Assembly: GCA_024663395.1 (NCBI GenBank)
Contig: JANFAH010000012.1
Location: forward strand, 186,001-250,000
DNA: 64,000 nucleotides
Direction of reading: 5' to 3'
Source: Pisolithus tinctorius
Lineage: Eukaryota; Basidiomycota; Agaricomycetes; Boletales; Pisolithaceae
Of the stretch, positions 34,261-45,545 are shown piece by piece. A program made the position numbers and the translations under genes. Within the stretch, counting starts at the first letter, position 1; the number at the start of each line of letters is the position of its first letter. The notes beneath the pieces were generated by a model. The model made no database searches and was not told the origin of the DNA. It worked only from the letters and a program-made list of their open reading frames with translations.

Positions 34261-34499
34261 GGGAAAATGGCACTTACGGCTGTACCACGTCCATGGATCC
34301 CATTTAAGTCGCATAGCCTGACTCCGACTGCCACGCACAACGGGTGCAAGGCAAACTATGTTTGGCTTGATATCAGTCATTCAATCATGTGACGACAACA
34401 ACCTGCGCAACGCGTCTGTCGACACTCACGTAGGCAGGCTGATATCCGGTTTTTTGTTAGTAGGTCCACCCCAAGTCCACTCAGAGTGATGTTCAATTC

Positions 34500-36197
34500 G
34501 AAGGTTTTGCGGATGTTTTCCTTCACGCGAAAGGGGGAACCAAGCAATTCTAAGTGCTATTAGCTAGCGAAGTCAAAACTTTCTCCTTCCCAGCTGAAGG
34601 TGTTGGGCACAATTGTTCAGTGATCCCTTCCCCACTCGCCTATGCACATACGGAAAATCGCCCTTACCTTGTGCAGCGTCTCGAGGGTACTGGGATCGAG
34701 CTGTTGACTTTCATATCATCTATTACACAAACCATGGCCACCCATAACTTTCTTGCATATAGTGGATACTCGGTTATGCAATTTTCCGCATGGGAGCTCA
34801 TCTTATAACACCACTTGGAAGGGTGGTGATAATGTCGTATTCACCTTATCAAACGCCGAACAGCGACTTCACGATGTTGTCGACGACATTTCCGAACCAA
34901 CCCCTTGCAACTTTACTCAAATCTATATCCTCGTCGATGTTCATGATAGGCCATCTCACCTTGTTTTATCTGCCAGCCCTCTGCTCTCCGACAGCTCTTC
35001 TCTTCTAAGCGTTCTTCACTACATCGACTGGTGTTGCTCCTCTTCCTCTGCTGTCCCCCCCGTCCCACCATCTGGGTGTAATACGATGACCAGCCGGTTA
35101 TATACAAATTCTGAGCGCCACTGGTACACCTTGTTGTCAGACTTCTGCACGGTCCCTCTCACCGAACGCGTTCGTGTACCTTCAGCCCCTGCTTCCATTT
35201 GCGCCACGAAATCACACAGATTTCGAGCATCCTGGTCTGGGACGAATGAAGCACGAGGATATTCAATTGACTCTACTGTATGCATGGGCTGTGGTGTGTC
35301 ACTTTGCTGAAGGCATGTCATCTAGCGTCTTCAAGATTTACCACTAAAGATTAGTGTATCCAGTACTACTAGGGATCGTTCTTGTCCTTGGACGAGTTCG
35401 GTTCTCCTCGACTCTCTATCCTCGAGAGCAGTTGTCCATGCAGCTTACTCAAGATACCATTCATGCGTCGGCGGCCTGGGTAGTCGCCAAGAGCATGATG
35501 AAAGAGGGAATGCACTCTGTTGTGGAGATTCTAGAGGAGCCTGCATTCTCGCTATTTTCCTTAGCTCAGCGATCGCATTTCCGCTCATACGACATGCCGC
35601 TGCACTCTCGCACACCCCATCGCGGTCGTTCACCTTCATGTCATTACTACTGGCCTTATTCCTTAATATTCCTTGATTTCCTTTGGCTATACTTCGGTTC
35701 GCCATTGTAATGGTTTTATATAACGTCGTAAAGCTATATCCATGTACACTGCTGGACTTGATGGTTGGGGTTCGATCCCGGCGTTTTGGACGTGCAAGAT
35801 ATGCAGTATATGATCGACCACCTTGTTCTTGCGGAGGCTACTGCGCAGTTGTTCATGACGGATCCATTCAGGAAAGAGTTTAGGATGTACCGAAATGGCG
35901 ACTTCGGCTGGTGAGTTTCAACGCGTCCTGCCCATTCTGATCTTTGAATGCTGATTTCCCGAGTGTCAATCATGAAGGACGACTTCACTTCATCGAACGT
36001 CGAGACTGGCAATTCAAACTGACTGCTTGTAGGATTGAGCTGGGCGTGTTGTTTCATTCTTTTGCTGAATTTCTTCGTTTGATGACTGTTATTCAGCCGA
36101 GATTATTGGAGTTCCGTTGGCCTACGATTTGGGTCCCAGTCGATGCAGTGCCATGCATGCTCACTGGGAAACCAAACCGTAAATGTTTGCGGTAATC
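34500..36197 (+). pseudogene. NRPS-like relic B (internally deleted copy of the 22.1-kb gene)
   Basis: The condensation-like start (TSRLYTNSERHWYTLLSDF, about 35,090-35,150) and REQLSMQLTQDTIHASAAWV (about 35,425) match copy A. About 125 bp of unrelated sequence (roughly 35,640-35,765) interrupts it. Sequence then jumps at about 35,835 from the end of the condensation part straight to the A7 region (FRKEFRMYRNGDFG), deleting about 1.3 kb that includes A3-A5. A second deletion near 36,055 removes the segment after A8. The tail WPTIWVPVDAVPCMLTGKPNRK is retained. It is non-functional as an adenylation enzyme. PAL2 lies about 680 bp downstream, mirroring copy A. Confidence 0.8.
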
Positions 36198-36700
36198 TTT
36201 CCATGGGCTGCCACGATCCACGCAGAACGAATTGGCGATGCTTGCCGCAGCATAGCAGAGCCGACCAATAACAATCCAAAAATAATGTGCATTCCGCAGC
36301 TCAATTGCTTATGAAGCCTCGTTTCTAATATCTACTTTCCTTCCAAAGACTGATCGAACCTCATGCGGCATAGATATCGAAGGAAGATCCCACGTAACGC
36401 ATATGCTTCTCGGTAGGTCGATTATCCTGATAATATTTTGGACTTCAAGCCATTTTCTCCTGTGGAATGGTTTGCAAGTCAGTATCACTTCGTAATCAAG
36501 CAGTTTCCCTTCTTTCGAATTCTGTTGTGCTCATCTCGCAAGCGCGACAATTATAGCGCACGAGCCACCGGTGGTCAAACAGGAGCGGGCCAGATGACAA
36601 AATTGCGTGTGTCAGCCCCATTGACAAGTCATGCGGTCAATTGAGTCGATACCGAGCATGTGAAAACTCGGGGGACAAACATTTTGCAGACCCGCCTAAC

Positions 36701-36821
36701 GGCGTTCTTGAGACCGTCCGGGGGCACTGCGTTACTCGTGCGGCGTCCACAAGGCCATCCGGGGCATTGCTTTACTTGTACGGCGTCCACAAGACCGTCC
36801 AGGAGGGTTGCACTTCTTGAA
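36701..36821 (+). promoter_or_regulatory. Three tandem 40-41-bp repeats in the PAL2 promoter
   Basis: Units start 'ggcgttcttgagaccgtccg' at 36,701, 'ggcgtccacaaggccatccg' at 36,742 and 'ggcgtccacaagaccgtcca' at 36,782. The array ends just before the PAL2 TATA box (36,824-36,830). PAL1 has no equivalent array. Repeated upstream units could multiply a regulator site; this is inference. Confidence 0.7.
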
Positions 36822-36881
36822 CATATATAATGTGGTCCTCCATTCTGGCTTATGTTCTCCACGCTTCCAGTAGTCGGCACC

Positions 36882-39444
36882 ATGTCTACTCACTTGTCTT
36901 GTGTCAAGCAGCACCTAGAATCAGTTCGGTCACATACTCATGGTCAGAAAATCGCGGTCATCGACGGCCAGAGTGTCGATGTGCCCGCAGTAGTGGCTGT
37001 CTCTCGGTTAGTCCTACAGAAATCTCAGCGTCGCTATCTAAGCCCGGCTAACTATTGTAGCCATGCTCATGCCCCCCATATTGACTGCTCCCCGGAAAAG
37101 CAGCGAAATATTGCGAAAGCAGTCGCGGTCGTCGCAAAGTTGGCTTCAGGTGAACAAAGCCAGTACGGGATCACTACCGGCTTCGGAGGGAGCGGTGAGT
37201 TTGGTGACCATTTTGCTCCCTTTTGCCGTATAAACTGATCCTCATCCTCCGATCTCGTGTATTTCAGCGACAACGCGGACCAAGCAAACTGCGCTTCTAC
37301 AGAAGGCGCTCATCGCACTCTGCCAAGCGGGCATCACTCCCGCTTTTAAAAACGGACAAGTTCTCACCCCAGAGGAACAGGATCTATTGTTTCCTCAGGA
37401 TTGGATCCGTGGTGTGATGTTCGTTCGACTTAACTCTCTCATCCGTGCCCAATCTGGAACGCGATGGATCGTCATCGACGGTCTATACAAATTACTGCTT
37501 CACGACGTCGCACCTTGTGTTCCGCTCCGTCAAAGTATAAGTGCATCTGGAGATCTAGGTCCTCTTGCATACATATCCGGCGTCTTGACTGGTCATCCTG
37601 ACAACTATGCATGGTATGGTCAAGGGTAAGCCTTGTTTGAGTCCTCGTCACTGTAGTTTTGCACTTATGTCGCACGTAGCGCGGAACGCAGGGTGTACGA
37701 TTCTCCCACTATTCTGCAAAAGATTGGGTTGCAGCCCATCGAGTTCATCGCTAAGGAAGGCCTTTCGCTAATAAACGGCACGGGTGCTTCCAGTGCAGTT
37801 GCTTGTTTGGGGATGCATGATTGCCATATCATCGGTGTCGCTTCCCAGGTTTTGTCTGCCTTCGGTAATGCAGTTTCGTTTTGGCTTTGAGATTTGGTTG
37901 TACTCAAATACCATATTAGCGGTCGAGGTGCTCAAAGGGTTCCAGGAACCATTCACTCCATATCTGCACGAAGCTACCCGCCCGCACCCAGGCCAGATCG
38001 AGACTGCAGCCAACATCCGTCGTGTTCTCCTGCCATCCCAACTCGCACGACCTCATCATGTCGAATCTGACCCTGAGGCAACGCTACGACAGGACAGATA
38101 TTGTCTGCGTTCCGTTCCACAGTGGCTCGGACCGCAGCTTGAGGACCTGCTTGTCGCGCAGAAAATCCTGGATGTAGAGCTGAACTCGACAACAGACAAC
38201 CCCATTGTCGACGTGCAGACAGAATACATACATCATGGTGCGAACTTTATGGCTATGGCCGTGACTTCTGTAGGCATTTTTTCCTTTGAGAGTTGTCTTT
38301 TATTCACACATCCCAGGCAACAGAGAAATTGCGACTAGTAGTGCACCATATAGGTATGCTCTGATCGCCTCTGGGGACACACGGAATTGATATTCTGTTC
38401 GAAGCCAAGTTGATGTTTGCTCAGCTCACCGAATTGCTGAACCACTCCACGAACTGTGGGTTGCCTCCCAACCTCGCAGTTGGCGAACCTAGCGTCGACT
38501 ATAGTCTGAAGGGTGCGGATGTTGCTGCTGCCGCCTATCTCTCTGGTGGGTTGAGAACGGGCCAAACAGTGTTGTCCCTCGTTAATCGTTCTTTTAGAGA
38601 TCGCGTACCTTGCCAATCCTGTTAGCACGCACGTTGTTTCTGCTGAGATGCACAACCAGTTCTGTATCCTAAGTGTAGACTCCGGGTGATGTGTACTGAC
38701 GTACTCATAGGTCTATCAACTCTCTCGCTTTGATAAGCGGGCGCTATACTCTCGAAGCGGTCAAGCTTTGTTTCATGGCAAGTCTTATTACGTCCTTACT
38801 GAGTGTTCGTGCCGGCGATACTCATAGTCCTGTAGTTGATGTCAACCCACCTCTTCGCCCTCTGCCAGGCAGCTGATCTCCGGACCATCGAGGCGACATT
38901 CCGTAGCAAGCTCTTCTCCGTACTTCGCACCGAGACTGCTGTGCACTTCCCCGGTGTACGATTTGACGACGATTTCTTCACACGCCTCAACAGTCGTCTG
39001 ATCGTGCTCTTGAACGGGTCTACCGATCAGGATTCCACGACTCGTTTCGAGCGCGTGATGGGTGACCTTGCGTCCACGCTCATATCCCTCCTAAATGATG
39101 AGACCGCCACCATGGACGTACCTCTCAAAGCCATCAACCAGTGGCGCATATCACTCACCAGGCATTCCCGCCAAATTTTCGTGGAAACCAGGGCAGCTTA
39201 TGCAACATCCCCTGATGCTGGAGGGAAGTTGCTCGGGCGAACAGGGATGCTTTATACGTATGTTCGGGGGGTGTTGGGGGTGAAGATCCATTGGGGGGAC
39301 CCGACCATGGACAAGACAACGATCGGGTCGGAAATCGCGAAAATTTTCCGATCGTTCAAGTCCGCTGAGATGGCGGAGCTGATGGTCAGGATTTTGGCGG
39401 GCTCAGAAGGGGATTTGGGTGGTACTAGTCGCGCGAAACTTTGA
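36882..39444 (+). CDS. Phenylalanine ammonia-lyase, copy 2
   Basis: A paralogue of PAL1 with the same ten-exon structure and about 687 residues. The MIO triad Ala-Ser-Gly is at 37,543-37,551, in ISASGDLGPLAYISG. All junctions splice in frame by eye. The last intron (38,778-38,835) is of the rare GC-AG class (GCAAGT...TGTAG). The selectivity residue that is His in PAL1 is Leu here (CTC, 37,318-37,320), which in plant and fungal PALs favours Phe over Tyr. Other changes are mostly conservative, and no stop or frameshift is seen. This copy appears the more likely of the two to be functional. It lies behind NRPS-like relic B and has its own repeat-bearing promoter. Confidence 0.92.
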
Positions 39445-39609
39445 GCGCTGCCAGTCTGCTCCTGGCAGAGATTAATTTGTAGGAGTGCAGGTGTTGAGGG
39501 AATACATCCCCATGTTGAAAATCTGTCCTATGTAAACATCTTTGTATGTGTAGTTGAGAAGTGACAAAGATATTTTTAGATGTAAGGTGGCAGCGGCTGA
39601 CAAAGCCTT

Positions 39610-40130
39610 ACTCAGTCTTAATTGTTAAGCTCCCCGAGCATTGGTGTGGTCATTGGCAGGATGGTTTCAGAAGAGACGTTCAACCTTGCCGACAATTAAC
39701 ACGGCTGTCTACTGACGTGTGGTATTTGATCAGGTCATTTAGGCAGCGCGATAACACAAGCAAAGTAACGAGAGGTATGCATAATGGAAGGTGAAATTTT
39801 AGGCCAGCACAGTAGGCGAAGCGTCGCGACGCTGAAGATGACGCAATATTGACAGTTCATACGTGGCGGGAATCTGGAACGACCAGAAGTCCTGCCTTCC
39901 TCTTACGAGACTTGCAATGGGGAAGCTATACCCCGCCCCGATTCTCACACACCCTGGTCGAGACCAGAAATAGTCAAACGCCGGCGCCAGGCAGTAGTAG
40001 GACATTTCCAATGGCATGCAACAGCTAATGATCATGTTTCAGGAATATTGCCCCCCTCAGCACCCCCTCTGCCACCACAGCAGTCACGATCCCCTACGTT
40101 GTCTGCCGAGTCTGCGACCCCGCACAAAGT
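39610..40130. repeat. Duplicated segment behind PAL2 (partner of 33,190-34,260)
   Basis: Same ordered landmarks as listed for 33,190-34,260, about 6.4 kb apart in direct orientation, so the pair flanks module B. It ends directly before a further adenylation-tail relic. Confidence 0.7.
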
Positions 40131-40159
40131 GACGGAAAATTGCAATCTGAAGCTTCAAT

Positions 40160-40368
40160 TCGAGGACGATGGGAGGGCTGAGATCTGTCGCCTGATGACT
40201 TTCATTCAGCCGAGATTATTGGAGTTGCGTTACGCTAAGGTTTGGGTCCCAGTTGATGCACTGCTATGCACGCTCACTAGGGAGCCGAACCGTAAATATT
40301 TGCAGGAATTTTTTCATGGGCTGCCACCATCTGCGCAGCATCAGTTGGCGATGCTTGTCATAGCATAG
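40160..40368 (+). pseudogene. NRPS-like relic D: adenylation C-terminal tail only
   Basis: The frame reads EICRLMTFIQPRLLELRYAK, WVPVDALLCTLTREPNRKYL and GLPPSAQHQLAMLVIA before a stop, matching the last about 65 residues of the 22.1-kb gene. The A10 Lys region TGK is changed to TRE. Its 3' flank also matches that of copy A. Confidence 0.85.
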
Positions 40369-41499
40369 CATAGCAAGCCAGCGGACGAACAGCGGCCGAA
40401 ACATAACACTCGTATTCCGCAGCTGAAGTAGCTGGGCGACTGAGGTGCTTCTGAAGTTTCGTTTCTAACACTTATTTTCCTTTCGAAGGCCGACCGGACC
40501 TCAAGCCCTCGGGATGGGGATATCGAGGGAGAGTCTCATTTGACACTCATGCCTCTTAGCGGGCGGGTCGTCCTGACCACATTTTGGAGTTCGAGCCAAT
40601 TCTGTCCTGTGGGATGGTGCAAGTTAGTATCACTTTCTGTCCTGTGATGAATGCACGCGACACTGTTGGAGTTGCGATGTAAGGTGAGACAACTGACAGT
40701 CTCCATTTCGCGTGATGCAGGCCCATCAGCGAGCATGTATCAAGGTTCCCGTATTCGATATCTCCAAGTGCGTTAAGAAGGGAGTCGAGAGTAGATTTCG
40801 AAGGAGACACTCTCTGAAACCTTACACCGCTGCTGACTGCTTGGAGCCCTAGCTCTCGTCTTATGATGGTAGGTGCATAGCCACCAGGTACCATTCAAGT
40901 GTTCCATTAGGTCTCGTTCCGCGGAAGCCTCGGCTCTCCTCCGAGAGGACTTTTTCACTCCTCGATCACGAGATATGGTGGATACAAAATCGCACAACTC
41001 ACTCACTAGATACGAAATGCAGCATCTTTCTCCCGGGCTTGAACCACTAGTTCTGGAAAAACGGTCGGTTATACGATACAACGTACAACTCCCTGATTCT
41101 GGTGGGGGCAACATGTCAGCGTAAGAGTATGTCGTTGTCATCGGCACTCTTGTGAAAGGACTTGATGAGTCTTGTGCGTGTCTCCTGGAAGGGCATTAGG
41201 AGCACCCCTGTGACGGTGCGTCGAAACATACAACGATGTAACTGAGCCTTTTCCTAAGGTCTTATGGTGACTTTCCCACAGCCGAAGATTTTGGAAGGTT
41301 AATGGCTAAAGAGATACACGCACGTTCAGAAGTACACGTGTACGTATGTACTCAAATATGTATGTACCAAACAAAACAAGCCTGCCTATCAGTATCACCA
41401 CGTAAGACATAAAAGGGTGCGTAATAGATGTTCCAGAGAACCGCGTGGACTCGGATAAAAGATTAACGAGTGAAGCAATGAAGAATCACACGAGGCTTC
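40369..41499. other. Intergenic
   Basis: The first about 260 bp are the shared 3' flank of the NRPS-like unit. A minus frame at 40,773-41,147 has no recognisable motif. Nothing else is supported. Confidence 0.4.
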
Positions 41500-43857
41500 C
41501 TATGGCTCCGCGGCTGCACTTCGGTGAGCCTCCTTTCCAGCACCATCTCCTTCCTTAATGCTTTCCTCACTCTCCGACTCTGGCTGGTAAAGCTGCTCTG
41601 GTGTCGGGTTTTGGAACAGTATGAACTTCTTAATCCCATACGGGATCTGTCTGAGCCCGTACGCAGCATGGACACGAGCGGGCACTGAGAACACCTGATC
41701 CAGTTCCTCGAGCGTCTTACCCTTCGTCTCGCGTACGAAGAGGAGGATGAGGAACCAGAGAACCATGCACCACGCTGCGTACCATCCGAATGCACCTTGG
41801 GGCTTGAACGCAAGTACCAGAGACGGCCAAGTGATGGACAAAACAAAGTTCCAGAACCAAGTCGTTGCGGTTGCAAAGGACATGCCAATGTCACGGATGT
41901 AGAGTGGGAATGCTTCGGCGGAATAGGTGAATGGAACAGGCCCTTCGCCGGGTGAGTAGAAGATGGCGAAAAGATCTGGAAGAATGTAAGCGACAGTTGT
42001 ACTGAGCAAAACAAGCAGTTCACATACAGATGCCAACCGCTACCCCAGCAATTCGTCCTTCCCTGACGGTATCCCAGAAAGAGAAGCCAGTTATCAGGAG
42101 ACAAATCGCCATACAGGGGAAGGTGAACAAGAGCAAGTTACGACGCCCGAACGTGTCAATCTGGGATGGATGAATTACAGTACAGACACCGTAGAAAGAG
42201 AAGACATACAGTAAAGACTGCTGGGAGCGCGAATAACCAGTTCAAAACTCCGAAACCAACCGTTGCCGCGAGAGCAGAAGTATCCGAGAAACCAGACTGG
42301 GAGAAGATGTTCGACGAGTAGTACGCTGCGAGAGCGGATCAGACTACGATATGCCTCTAGGCAAGAAGGTAAACTAACCAATCACGTTTACCCCACAGAA
42401 CTGTTGGCCAAACATGACAATCCAACTTGCGAGCGCTGCGTTCCTGTTGCGGGGAATAGTAAACATCTCCACGACGCGGTTTCTACCCTTCTTCATCTCG
42501 TTCTCTGCTTCGAGCAGGATATGGATATAGTACAGGTCGCGGGCGGCTTGAACACGTGAAAAACGCAAGCGACACAGTTCATTGAAGGCTTCCTCGTATC
42601 GACCCTTGCCAATTAACCAACGAGGAGATTCGGGTGCGTATAACACTTGCAAGCAAACGATCAAACCCGGGATACCCGCAGAGGCAAGCATCAACCGCCA
42701 GTTGAGGCCCCTGATACCTCCTGAGTCGGGAATGAAGTAGAATGCTAGATCAATGATGTCGCCGAGTCCGATGCCAAATGCTGTCCACATTTGCCACATC
42801 ATGACAAGTGCACCACGGATTGGAGCTGGCGCACATTCAGCGGCATAGACGGGGACGGTCGCAGATTTGGGGCCGATGCCGAAACCGAGGAAGAACCTCG
42901 CGATGAAAAGATGCCACCAGGTATTTGTCAATGCTGACCATATACAAGTGAGAAACGAGATTAAGCAAGTAACAAAGATCGTTTTTTTCCGCCCAAGCCA
43001 TTGATTCATGGGATGGGTTAGCCAACATGACACGGTCGCGCAGCAACTAGTGTGTGAGAATCAGTGATGGCAAGGAAGATATTTGGAGGCTAATGATAAC
43101 GTACAGATAAGGCGCAGAGTTAACGACGCCGAGTAACCAGTTGCCACGCGCTGATGCGGATGATGAGAGGTGTAATCAGACATATATAGAAGCGAAGTAC
43201 ACACAAGTCCTGGTATCCATTCCAAATTGTGACGGATAAAAAAGTTGGGCCCCGTTAATGACAGCCTCATCCATGCCTTGTACTGCGGCAGCCAGGGAAG
43301 ACATGACGACCATCTATGTAAGTATGGGAGAACGCGCGTCAAAGGTGTACTCCATGTGTGAAAGTCGAAATGTGGAGTGCGCACGTAGTAGAGAGTCCCT
43401 GTTTGTCTCCATTTGTGGGTAACCTCGTCCTCCAGAAACTTCTTATCTTCGTCTGTAAACATGTCGTACTGCTTATAGGCTGGCAGGGGTTTGAGACAGA
43501 CCGAGGGACGAAATTCAAGTCACACTGACCATCCGCATTTTGTGCTACAAGAGCCCCCTTTTTCAGTTCAGGAAGCAAATGTGAAAGGCCCCTCTCCTGA
43601 GCGAATATCTCGACCTCGTTCATGAGAGTTTCGTATGGGACCCCTCGTAGTGGATTGGCCAACTTGGCATCGAGGTTGCTGTACTTATCGGGTGAAAAGG
43701 TGGAAGACGAACGAGGAGTGAACCACGCACGAAACAACCCTAGTCTTTGCGTCCAAGTGGGGATGGTGTTCATGGTGACGCTTCGACTCCTGTACGCTAT
43801 CCGACATGGTGAGAGCACAGGATAAGGGGGAGAAGCTCGCCGTATCTCAGACGACAT
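41500..43857 (-). CDS. MFS sugar porter (hexose/polyol/inositol transporter type)
   Basis: The minus-strand gene has several short introns. It starts MSSEIRRASPPYP (43,857) or, less likely, MNTIPTWTQ (43,773). Signatures are MFTDEDKKFLEDEVTHKWRQ before the first helix, GMDEAVINGAQLFYP, WLGRKKTIFVTC, the PVYAAECAPAPIRGALV loop, YAPESPRWLIGKGRYEEA (the PESPR signature), FTYSAEAFPLYIRDIGMS and VRETKGKTLEELDQVF (the ETKG signature). The cytosolic tail is acidic (ESEESIKEGDGAGKE). It should be a 12-helix plasma-membrane importer. Motifs read through without stops. The long N-terminal extension (about 100 residues) is typical of basidiomycete members near the inositol/polyol branch. Substrate cannot be told from sequence. 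Confidence 0.87.
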
Positions 43858-43959
43858 TTGTTTTTATACGAGAGGGCAAGCCTAAAGTGGGAAAGAGAAG
43901 CCATTGGCACCCCAGTTTGGAGCGGGCATCATTCTTTTAGCCGACACGCTTTCTAAATT

Positions 43960-44395
43960 CTGATCGATGGAGAATTTCATCGTCCAGAACGGTCCACCCG
44001 TACCCGCCCCATCTGTACTCGCAATCCACAGATTCGAAGACTCTCTCCGAGTCCATCGCATACGTTGGTGGCTTCATTCTATGGGGACGACAACATGCTC
44101 GTCGTTCAAGGCGGCGCGCGCGTTGCATCATTAATGTATACATACATGGCAGAAACCTAAACTTACTTGGCCTATTACACCGCCCTCCCTGCGGCTATTC
44201 TACCATGCCGCGATTTCGAGAGGGTGGGGGTTTGGGTTGGTAGGTGTACTCATCATGGCCCAGCATCAAGGACTCTCCACCCCGTGTCACACCGTCGCTA
44301 TCACCCCAATTTTTGAACTTTTGACACGGTAAATCCAGTGACACAGCATGCATGTGCACTCTTGACAGTACTCCATGATCGCGGCGGTGGCGGCA
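43960..44395. repeat. About 430-bp direct repeat, copy 1 (partner of 46,290-46,690)
   Basis: 'ttcatcgtccagaacggtc' opens and 'gtactccatgatcgcggcgg' closes both copies, which are 2.3 kb apart. Copy 2 has small deletions. No coding frame is conserved between them. Confidence 0.8.
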
Positions 44396-44693
44396 TCTCA
44401 TCGACGATAATGTCTGCAGAACTTCCCTCTTTCTCCGCTCGTTGAGGCTGTGGTCCAAACGGGGTAAATTCCTCCACAAATATCAGTCAGCGAATCACAG
44501 CATTCATCGTTACCCTCCTCTCGCACGTCCTCCCGCAGTCTCTAGTGTCGTGATCAGTGACGTCATACACGCTCCACGAGCGCTCTCATTCTGTCGTTCC
44601 TGGCAACGATTCCGACACCCCTCAATACGGTAAGTGCTGCACATGATGTATCAAGCATTGTACTGAGACCGGTGAGCAGAAACGTCGGCGCGA

Positions 44694-45083
44694 CTATTGT
44701 TGCTGGAAAAGCACCCGAAGTTCGACGTCAGTATGTAGGTTGTTGCAATTGTCAATCGTCCGGCCAATCAGCATCGCCCATCCGAATTTGGAAGGCACGT
44801 GCTCAGAACTGATTTCCCGATGGCTGAACGGGTTCTTTGGGCTACAACTTGAGAAGAGAACGGAACCACCGAATATATTGGGGTTATCGTAACTCCCGAT
44901 GCTTGGAGTCGCATAGTGCTGCGAATGAGGCTGTGGCTGAGGGAATGCTGGAAGCCACCCTCGGGGTCTCACCGTTCGGCCCATCAGAATGTTTGCCATT
45001 GTCAGGGTCGGCTGCTCTGTCGAAAGGCGGTGATGCGCCCGCATCAATCTGAGCCACAAGCTCCCAGTCAAGCGCGCCTTCAA
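44694..45083 (-). other. Uncertain 129-codon ORF
   Basis: The frame reads MKARLTGSLWLRL... and ends DVELRVLFQQQ, with an internal ATG beginning MANILMGRTVRPRG. No motif, paralogue or intron is seen. It may be chance. Confidence 0.2.
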
Positions 45084-45250
45084 CCGCCCAAGAAGTCGCA
45101 GGACCCGTTTAAGCGCATCGGCACTTGTGCCAGCTCCGCTGGTACATGGTAACGTGTATGCCTATGTAAGTCTGGCGTAGCGATTTGCTCAGGAACAGGT
45201 CAGTTTTCCTCGTTACTGAGATACAAGAACACGATAATAGTGATGGCAGG

Positions 45251-45538
45251 TCAGACGACGAGCCATCCAGTAAGCACGGACCGCTATATGCGGATAATAT
45301 CATACCTCATGGGTACACGACGAACCCAGCGTGCTCGCTTTCCCATCCACCTTCGGTCTCGTGTAGGACTGACTGGCGCATATGTCTACACAGATCAGAC
45401 AACGATCCACCGAGTAGGCCCGGGCCGGTATGCGCGGGCAATATTATACCTCATGGGTGTACGACGAAGACAGCGTGCTTGTTTTCCGATCCGCCTACGA
45501 TCTCACGCAGCACCGACCAGCGCATGCGCATATGTGGC
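45251..45538 (+). repeat. 144-bp tandem duplication inside an open frame
   Basis: Unit 1 (45,251-45,394) and unit 2 (45,395-45,538) are diverged copies. 144 bp is exactly 48 codons, and the plus frame 45,240-45,545 stays open through both. Parallel peptides are RYMRIISYLMGTRRTQRARF and RYARAILYLMGVRRRQRACF. I do not recognise a protein family. Confidence 0.7.
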
Positions 45539-45545
45539 TAATTGA

